Source: Rugosibacter sp. | Lineage (GTDB): Bacteria; Pseudomonadota; Gammaproteobacteria; Burkholderiales; Rhodocyclaceae | Assembly: GCA_030645365.1 (NCBI GenBank) | Contig: JAUSMB010000034.1 | Span: forward strand, 1-42,666 | Length of the DNA stretch: 42,666 nt | Direction: 5' to 3' | In this document: positions 37,810 to 42,666 of the stretch, piece after piece | Numbering within the stretch: the first letter of the stretch is position 1 | Layout: every line of letters starts with the position of its first letter | Notes under the pieces: model-generated | The model's database searches: none | The model's input: only the letters and a program-made list of their open reading frames with translations | Told to the model about the DNA's origin: nothing | Program-made: the position numbers and the translations under genes

Positions 37810-38679
37810 TTAACGCAGCGAGGTCTCGCTCATGATTTGACGATAGTGCGCCAGCCGCCGAGGATGAATCGTACCACTGGCTACCGCAGCCTTCACCGCA
37901 CAACCAGGTTCGGCATCATGTTTGCAGTCACGAAAGCGACACTCCCCCATCAAGGAGCGAAATTCGATAAACCCCGATTCAATTTCCTTTGGCGACAAAT
38001 GCGCCAGACCAAACGCCTGCACCCCAGGACAATCGATCAAATTGCCGCCCCCAGATGACGGGGGCAGATGATGCAGCCGCGCATAAGTGGTGGTGTGCTT
38101 GCCTGAATCCAATGCTGTTGAAATTTCACGAACGGCGGCAGCAGCATGCGGCACCAGTGCATTGGTCAAAGTAGATTTACCCATACCCGACTGCCCCACC
38201 AGCACCGATGTTTCCCCCGCCAAAAAAGGCAATAGCGGCGTGGCATCTTCTGCAGCAGAAAGCGTTAGCAATGGGTAGCCCAATGCCACAAAAGGCGCGA
38301 GCAAATCATGCGCAGCAGGCAATGCCGTAGTTAGGTCGCACTTGTTCAATACGATCAGCGGCCGCAAACCCTCATGTTCAGCCACGAGCAGCACACGCGA
38401 CAGCAATAAATCGCTGAACGAAGGCTCGGTTGCCACCACCAGCACTAATTGGGTGACATTGGCAGCGATCAGTTTTTGCCGATAGGCATCACTGCGATAC
38501 AACAGATTTTTACGTGGCAAATGGCTGGTAATTTGTCCATCCTGCGTGAGCTCGACAATATCTCCCACCGCGTACGGACTTTTTTTTCCTTTGGGAAAAC
38601 CCTGTACCAAACGGCCATCGGCGAATTCGACTTCGTAGTGCCGACCAAAAGCAGCGGTAATTGTGCCCTGCTCGCTCAA
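37810..38679 (-). CDS. rsgA: Small ribosomal subunit biogenesis GTPase RsgA
   Basis: A 289-residue circularly permuted GTPase that checks late 30S maturation. It has an N-terminal OB fold (about 1-65), then motifs in permuted order: G4 NKCD (about 112-115), G1 GQSGMGKST (about 163-171) and G3 DCPG (about 213-216). A zinc site follows, CRFRDCKHDAEPGC. The start is TTG at 38679, which gives the usual N-terminal AAFGRHYEVE; no ATG fits. No ribosome-binding site is clear. It follows the PCD gene by 18 bp. Confidence 0.94.
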   Translation of the reverse strand: MSEQGTITAAFGRHYEVEFADGRLVQGFPKGKKSPYAVGDIVELTQDGQITSHLPRKNLLYRSDAYRQKLIAANVTQLVLVVATEPSFSDLLLSRVLLVAEHEGLRPLIVLNKCDLTTALPAAHDLLAPFVALGYPLLTLSAAEDATPLLPFLAGETSVLVGQSGMGKSTLTNALVPHAAAAVREISTALDSGKHTTTYARLHHLPPSSGGGNLIDCPGVQAFGLAHLSPKEIESGFIEFRSLMGECRFRDCKHDAEPGCAVKAAVASGTIHPRRLAHYRQIMSETSLR

Positions 38680-38697
38680 AATAAATTACAGCACAAT

Positions 38698-39036
38698 TTA
38701 CAGCTCAAATAACGCATCAATTTTTGCTGCACAAATGAAATCATTTTCACTCAGGCCACCAATCGCATGCGTTGTGTAGCTCACTTTGCATGCGTTGTAG
38801 CTAACGGTCAGATCAGGATGATGATCCTCGCGATGAGACACCCAGGCTATCGCATCAACAAACGCCATCGTCTCGTGATAATTCTTGAAATAATAGCTTT
38901 TAGTAATACACGACGACGAATTCATCTCAAGCTGCCACCCTGAAAGCTTGGCCAATAACTGCTCAGCCACGTGAGTCTCCAGAGCCAAAGCGCCACCTTC
39001 GCAAGGCACACAGCGGCGGTTTTGCAGATCCGTCAT
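38698..39036 (-). CDS. Pterin-4a-carbinolamine dehydratase
   Basis: A 112-residue enzyme that dehydrates the 4a-hydroxy pterin formed by aromatic-amino-acid hydroxylases; homologues also serve in folate or molybdopterin paths. ATG at 39036 (MTDLQNRRCVPCEGG) is preferred; TTG at 39042 is two codons upstream and overlaps the protease stop. The signature is SHREDHHPDLTVSYNACKV (about 70-88), with the His-His-Pro of the active site. No phenylalanine hydroxylase gene is in the window. The three-gene order protease, PCD, rsgA is common in betaproteobacteria. Confidence 0.92.
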   Translation of the reverse strand: MTDLQNRRCVPCEGGALALETHVAEQLLAKLSGWQLEMNSSSCITKSYYFKNYHETMAFVDAIAWVSHREDHHPDLTVSYNACKVSYTTHAIGGLSENDFICAAKIDALFEL

Positions 39037-39038
39037 GG

Positions 39039-40298
39039 TCAAAGGGATTGCAAGCGTGCAATCCGTTGGCTGGCCGGCGGATGCGAATCGTGAAACAACG
39101 AGTAGAGCGGGTCAGGTGTCAGCGTCGCAGCATTATCACGGTAGAGCTTAACCAGTGCCGCGACAAGATCTTTTGCTGCCGTTTGTTTGGCGGCATAGGC
39201 ATCAGCCGCATATTCATCCAGCCGCGAAAGCGCTGATGTCAGTGGCGCTAACGGAAACAGAAAAACCGGCAGCACCATGGAAAACAGCAGCAAGCCCATC
39301 GCAATACTCGCCGTCTCACCAGCGCCGACTTTTACGTTTAATCCCGCATAAAACCACGGCTGGTCAATCACCTGCCCCAGCAGCCACAACATGGCGAAAC
39401 TCATCACCGCCAGCAACGCAATGCGCTTTAACACATGGCGATGATGGTAATGCCCCAGCTCATGCGCCAGCACCGCCTCGATCTCTTGCGGCGTCAGCTT
39501 TTCTAGCAGGGTGTCGAAAAAGACGATCCGCTTGGCGCGGCCAAAACCAGTGAAATACGCATTGCCATGCGCCGAACGCTTTGAGCCATCCATCACGAAC
39601 AAGCCGGATGAAGCAAAACCGCAACGCTTAAGCAAAGCTTCGATTCGCTGCTTGAGCGAAGCGTCGGCGAGCGGCGAAAACTTGTTGAACAAAGGCGCAA
39701 TCACCGTGGGGTACAGCACCAGAACCAGCAGATTAAAACTCATCCAGAACAGCCAGACATAAAACCACCAGTTTGCACCCATCATCTGCATCAGCCATAA
39801 AACAACCAGCAGCAAAGGCGCGCCAATCACGACAGCTAATACGCTCGCTTTAAGTAAATCGGCCAGCCATAAACGCAGCGTTATCTTGTTAAAACCAAAC
39901 GCCGCCTCAAGACGAAACGTGCGATACAGGCTCATCGGCAAATCAATCACAAAGCCCACCAACGCAAAACTCGCGAACAGTACCAGATCATGCACATACC
40001 CCATGCCCAGCCAAGCACGCAATCCGGTGTCTATCGCCTGCAACAACCCGCCCATCGTGAACACCAGCAACAGTACTGCACCAATGACGATCTCGATCAG
40101 CCCCAAGCGCCCTTTAGCCACGGTGTAATCGGCGGCGCGCTCATGGTCAGCCGAGGTGATTTGAGCAGAAAATTCTGCAGGCACTTCTCCACGGCACGCA
40201 CGCACATGGCGTATATGCCGCACGCCCAGCCATAACTGAAGCGAGGTTGACAGCGCTAGCGCTACCAAGAAAAAGAGGGTGATGTAAGCCGCAGTCAT
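39039..40298 (-). CDS. M48 family membrane metalloprotease (Ste24/CAAX-protease-1-like)
   Basis: A 419-residue zinc protease with about seven membrane spans. The zinc site HELGH is at 279-283 in AVLAHELGHYHHRH, and the third ligand Glu is in DEYAADAYAAKQ near residue 378. The size and the N-terminal CAAX-peptidase-1 domain (VGFVIDLPMSLYRTFRLEAAFGFN, about 114-137) fit the Ste24 type rather than the shorter HtpX. Bacterial members are thought to degrade membrane or misassembled outer-membrane proteins; the substrate here is unknown. The stop lies beside the PCD start. Confidence 0.93.
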   Translation of the reverse strand: MTAAYITLFFLVALALSTSLQLWLGVRHIRHVRACRGEVPAEFSAQITSADHERAADYTVAKGRLGLIEIVIGAVLLLVFTMGGLLQAIDTGLRAWLGMGYVHDLVLFASFALVGFVIDLPMSLYRTFRLEAAFGFNKITLRLWLADLLKASVLAVVIGAPLLLVVLWLMQMMGANWWFYVWLFWMSFNLLVLVLYPTVIAPLFNKFSPLADASLKQRIEALLKRCGFASSGLFVMDGSKRSAHGNAYFTGFGRAKRIVFFDTLLEKLTPQEIEAVLAHELGHYHHRHVLKRIALLAVMSFAMLWLLGQVIDQPWFYAGLNVKVGAGETASIAMGLLLFSMVLPVFLFPLAPLTSALSRLDEYAADAYAAKQTAAKDLVAALVKLYRDNAATLTPDPLYSLFHDSHPPASQRIARLQSL

Positions 40299-40429
40299 GA
40301 GAAAAGTACCAGATGTGCAAAGATGCTTCGTTCATTTTATAGGTAGTGGCCGATTAATGTGACTTGATCTGGCAGCGTCAATCAGTTTGCACATCTGAAA
40401 ACACGTATTTCTCTATTCAGAATAAAAAT

Positions 40430-40490
40430 AATCATAATTGCTTGCAAATAAGAATCATTCTTGTTTATAATAAGAATGATTCCTATTCAT
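40430..40490 (+). promoter_or_regulatory. tonB promoter with Fur boxes
   Basis: TTGCAA (40442-40447), 18 bp, TATAAT (40466-40471). GAATCATTCTT (40452-40462) and AAGAATGATTC (40472-40482) form a perfect 11-bp inverted repeat around the -10 box, and ATAAGAATCATTCTTGT and AATAAGAATGATTCCTATT resemble tandem Fur boxes. A further similar half-site, AATAATCATAATTG, starts at 40427. Iron-loaded Fur would shut off the operon. Strong pattern match. Confidence 0.82.
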
Positions 40491-40527
40491 AAAAGATTTT
40501 TCACTCCACTTTGAAGTAACCCAACCG

Positions 40528-41178
40528 ATGGCCGCACAGTCTTTTCCCAGTTATCCATACACAGCGCCGCAGCGCATCTCCCGCACCTGTATCGGGATCG
40601 TGATCGCTGCCCATCTGCTGGTGGTTTACGGACTGCTCCATGGAAAATCCATCAACCAGCCCAGCGCACCCATTGCCATGAGCGTACGCCTGCTAGCGCT
40701 TGAAGCACCGCAGACAAAACCTGAAATTACCCCCCCCAAACCCCGTCCCATGGCACGTAAACCCTTGCCAATACAAACCCCGACGTTGCTCGCCGCGCCT
40801 GCGGAAACGCCTGCACCCACACCGATTGCCGTTCCGCCAGCGCCGACTTTTGCAGAACCTGTTACCGCAACGCCCACGCCGACTGCGTCAATACCAACCC
40901 AGCCGCGCTTCGACGCCGCCTATCTGGACAATCCAAAGCCGCCGTATCCGGGCATCTCGCGGCGTCTTGGCGAGCAGGGCCGCGTCGTGCTGCGCGTATC
41001 TGTTACGGCGGGCGGTTTGCCACAAACTGTCCAGATACACACCAGCAGCGGCTACGCACGTCTGGATGATTCAGCGCTGGAAACCGTGCGTCGCTGGAAA
41101 TTTGTGGCAGCCAAGCTCGGCAACGAGCCTGTCGCCGCGACTGTTCTCGTTCCGATTATTTTTTCATTGAAAGGCTGA
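40528..41178 (+). CDS. tonB: Energy transducer TonB
   Basis: A 216-residue inner-membrane protein that carries proton-motive force to outer-membrane receptors. One N-terminal membrane segment (about 20-38, ending VVYGLLHG) is followed by a Pro-rich periplasmic linker (about 55-125, Pro/Lys/Ala/Thr) and a C-terminal TonB domain. That domain has NPKPPYPGISRRLGEQGRVVL (about 136-156) and SSGYARLDDSALETVRRWKF (split). It is the first gene of tonB-exbB-exbD, directly behind a Fur-type promoter. The length is slightly below E. coli TonB (239). Confidence 0.95.
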   Translation: MAAQSFPSYPYTAPQRISRTCIGIVIAAHLLVVYGLLHGKSINQPSAPIAMSVRLLALEAPQTKPEITPPKPRPMARKPLPIQTPTLLAAPAETPAPTPIAVPPAPTFAEPVTATPTPTASIPTQPRFDAAYLDNPKPPYPGISRRLGEQGRVVLRVSVTAGGLPQTVQIHTSSGYARLDDSALETVRRWKFVAAKLGNEPVAATVLVPIIFSLKG

Positions 41179-41182
41179 CACC

Positions 41183-41983
41183 ATGGAAAACTCACTGGGC
41201 TTCGCCCACTTTCTCGCCAATAGCGACGGCATTGCACGCTTTATTCTGGTTCTGATGACGCTGATGTCCATCGGCACCTGGTATCTGATTCTTGCCAAAA
41301 GCGCCCGCCGTATCGCCATCCGGCGCAAAAGCAACGCCTTCCTCAAATCTTTCTGGGCAGCCAACAGTCTTCATGACATTGCCGGCGAAATACGTGCAAT
41401 TAACCACACCAAAGGTATCACCGAACCCTTTGCAGATTTGGTGCAACAAGGAATCGCCGTCGTTGAGCACTGCAAGGCAGACAACATCAGCCAAAGTCCG
41501 CAGGGTCTGATGGATTTTGGTACGCCGGGCGAATTCCTCATTCGCTCGATCCGGCATGTCATTGCGCAGCATAAGGCACACATGGAATATGGCAACACCT
41601 TTCTCGCCACCGTCGCCTCCTCAGCGCCTTTTGTCGGCCTGTTCGGCACTGTCTGGGGGATTTACCATGCACTGCTGGCCATCGGCATGAGCGGCCAAGG
41701 TACGCTGGACAAGGTCGCCGGCCCGGTGGGCGAAGCCTTGATCATGACCGCCATCGGCCTGGCCGTTGCCATTCCCGCTGCCGTTGCCTACAACGCATTT
41801 ACCCGCGCCAATCGCAATGCGCTGGGCGAGCTCAACGCGTTCGCCCATGAATTGTTCACCCTGCTCGCCACCGACCTCAAGACCGCACCTCACGGTAGCC
41901 GGGGCAACAAGGCAAACCATCCGGCCAGCCACGCAGCCGGGTCAAAAAACGTTCTCACAGTGGCCCAGAAAGCGATGCCATGA
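41183..41983 (+). CDS. exbB: Biopolymer transport protein ExbB
   Basis: A 266-residue MotA/TolQ/ExbB-family proton-channel protein. It has one N-terminal membrane segment (about 15-37), a cytoplasmic domain, and two later segments with ATVASSAPFVGLFGTVWGIYHALL (about 142-165) and GEALIMTAIGLAVAIPAAVAYN (about 183-204). These hold the conserved Gly/Thr pattern of the channel. It begins 4 bp after the tonB stop, and its stop overlaps exbD by four bases (ATGA). Confidence 0.95.
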   Translation: MENSLGFAHFLANSDGIARFILVLMTLMSIGTWYLILAKSARRIAIRRKSNAFLKSFWAANSLHDIAGEIRAINHTKGITEPFADLVQQGIAVVEHCKADNISQSPQGLMDFGTPGEFLIRSIRHVIAQHKAHMEYGNTFLATVASSAPFVGLFGTVWGIYHALLAIGMSGQGTLDKVAGPVGEALIMTAIGLAVAIPAAVAYNAFTRANRNALGELNAFAHELFTLLATDLKTAPHGSRGNKANHPASHAAGSKNVLTVAQKAMP

Positions 41984-42396
41984 CAGACTATTTTTTCGAA
42001 GATGACGGCGATGAAGCGCTTGCCGAAATCAACATGATTCCGCTGATCGACATCATGCTGGTATTGCTGGTGATTTTCATCATTACAGCACCATTGTTGA
42101 CGCACTCAGTCAAGATTGATCTGCCCAAAGCATCATCCAACCCGAACCTGACCGAACCGGACAATATCCAGGTCGCCATCAACAACAGCGGCCAAGTGTA
42201 TTGGAACGGTGAAGCAGTGACTGCCACAGTACTCGACGAACGGTTACGCATTGCCGCCGGGCACTCGCCACAACCGGAGCTGCATCTGCGGGCAGAACGC
42301 ACTACGCCTTACGAAAAGGTGGTTCAGGTCATGTCGGCCGCCACGCACGAAGGCCTCACACGAATCGCCTTCGTCACGGAACCCAGGACACCCTGA
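41980..42396 (+). CDS. exbD: Biopolymer transport protein ExbD
   Basis: A 138-residue partner of ExbB. A single membrane segment, NMIPLIDIMLVLLVIFIITA (about 18-37), contains the proton-carrying Asp24, equivalent to E. coli Asp25. The periplasmic domain has QVAINNSGQVYWNGE and LHLRAERTTPYEKVVQVMSA. ATG overlaps the exbB stop. It is the last complete gene of the operon; the receptor gene follows 61 bp later. Confidence 0.95.
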   Translation: MTDYFFEDDGDEALAEINMIPLIDIMLVLLVIFIITAPLLTHSVKIDLPKASSNPNLTEPDNIQVAINNSGQVYWNGEAVTATVLDERLRIAAGHSPQPELHLRAERTTPYEKVVQVMSAATHEGLTRIAFVTEPRTP

Positions 42397-42457
42397 CGAT
42401 TTATCTCAATGTTTCACACCCCGTTCCAGCCAAATCAACATTACCCGAGGATATCCC

Positions 42458-42666
42458 ATGAAACAGCTGAAAAAAAACACCCGCAGCATCTGCAAGAAAA
42501 AACCATCGCCGCAATTGCTGCCGCTCAGCGCCATGATACTGGCCGGACTGACCAGTTCATACGGTGTCCATGCGCAGGAAATAGCGAATGGAACGGAACA
42601 GCAATTACCCACGGTGACTGTGCAGGCAGAAGCTGACAAACCCGACGGTTATCGTGCGACCACCAC
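42458..42666 (+). CDS. TonB-dependent (siderophore-type) receptor, partial
   Basis: The frame starts at ATG 42458 (CGAGG seven bases upstream) and is still open at the window edge; 69 codons are visible. A basic N-region and hydrophobic LPLSAMILAGLTSSYG form a signal peptide, with a likely cut after HAQ near residue 40. The next part LPTVTVQAEADKPDGYRATT is the TonB-box region followed by the start of the plug as in FhuE/FpvA-type ferric-siderophore receptors. Position behind tonB-exbB-exbD and a Fur promoter supports iron uptake. The ligand cannot be told from this fragment. Confidence 0.82.
   Translation, partial: MKQLKKNTRSICKKKPSPQLLPLSAMILAGLTSSYGVHAQEIANGTEQQLPTVTVQAEADKPDGYRATT

Noticed and set aside
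42409..42636. A 75-codon frame over the receptor start
   Set aside because: The overlapping frame from 42458 has a ribosome-binding site, a signal peptide and a TonB-box region and is the real gene.

Overview
The window is bacterial chromosome, densely coded, and almost certainly from a betaproteobacterium. The signs are the gene neighbourhoods and families: divergent fur and bamE-dapB, the dapC-dapD-pilU-dapE-prmB run, a phaC-phaB-phaR group followed by rimO, a DUF3579 protein, and an M48 protease-PCD-rsgA group. I do not assign a genus. Most of the window looks to be roughly 50-55 % G+C by eye, but the first about 2.4 kb is clearly richer in G+C. No CRISPR array, insertion sequence, prophage or rRNA was seen.

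Layout. 1-2302: a likely light-response cluster, made of a cut FAD oxidoreductase, a divergent MerR regulator with a complete B12-binding signature (LitR/CarH type) and a lipocalin lipoprotein. The divergent promoter holds nested repeats. 2520-4952: parC. 4978-7247: a leftward pair, a FAH-family hydrolase and a Rieske oxygenase, probably for breakdown of an aromatic compound. 7248-8370: a gene-poor stretch with a possible 45-residue membrane peptide and tRNA-Val. 8371-16415: an NlpC/P60 hydrolase, a dual CDGSH protein, aat-bpt (N-degron tagging), a large oligopeptide-binding lipoprotein, fabI, nadK and recN.

16405-23000: a GDT1-type cation exporter overlapping fur, then divergent bamE-dapB, leftward typA, and rightward mtnP-like-def-DUF599. 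22759-28037: a leftward lysine/diaminopimelate run dapC-dapD-pilU-dapE-prmB, in which a type IV pilus retraction ATPase sits among biosynthesis genes with start-stop overlaps. 28305-29172: two small proteins. 29500-29658: tRNA-Ala and tRNA-Glu behind one strong promoter. 29750-36573: the leftward polyhydroxyalkanoate group phaC-phaB-phaB-phaR, then rimO and an FAD-linked dehydrogenase. 36750-40298: a small membrane protein, a ZIP transporter, rsgA, a pterin dehydratase and a Ste24-like protease. 40528 to the end: a Fur-box-controlled tonB-exbB-exbD operon leading into a TonB-dependent receptor that is cut by the window edge.

Most of this is well-known housekeeping content. The points most worth following are the B12 photoreceptor-type cluster and its operator (1-2302), the fur/manganese-exporter overlap, pilU within the dap run, the phaC promoter with a PhaR-like site in its spacer, and the tandem phaB paralogues.
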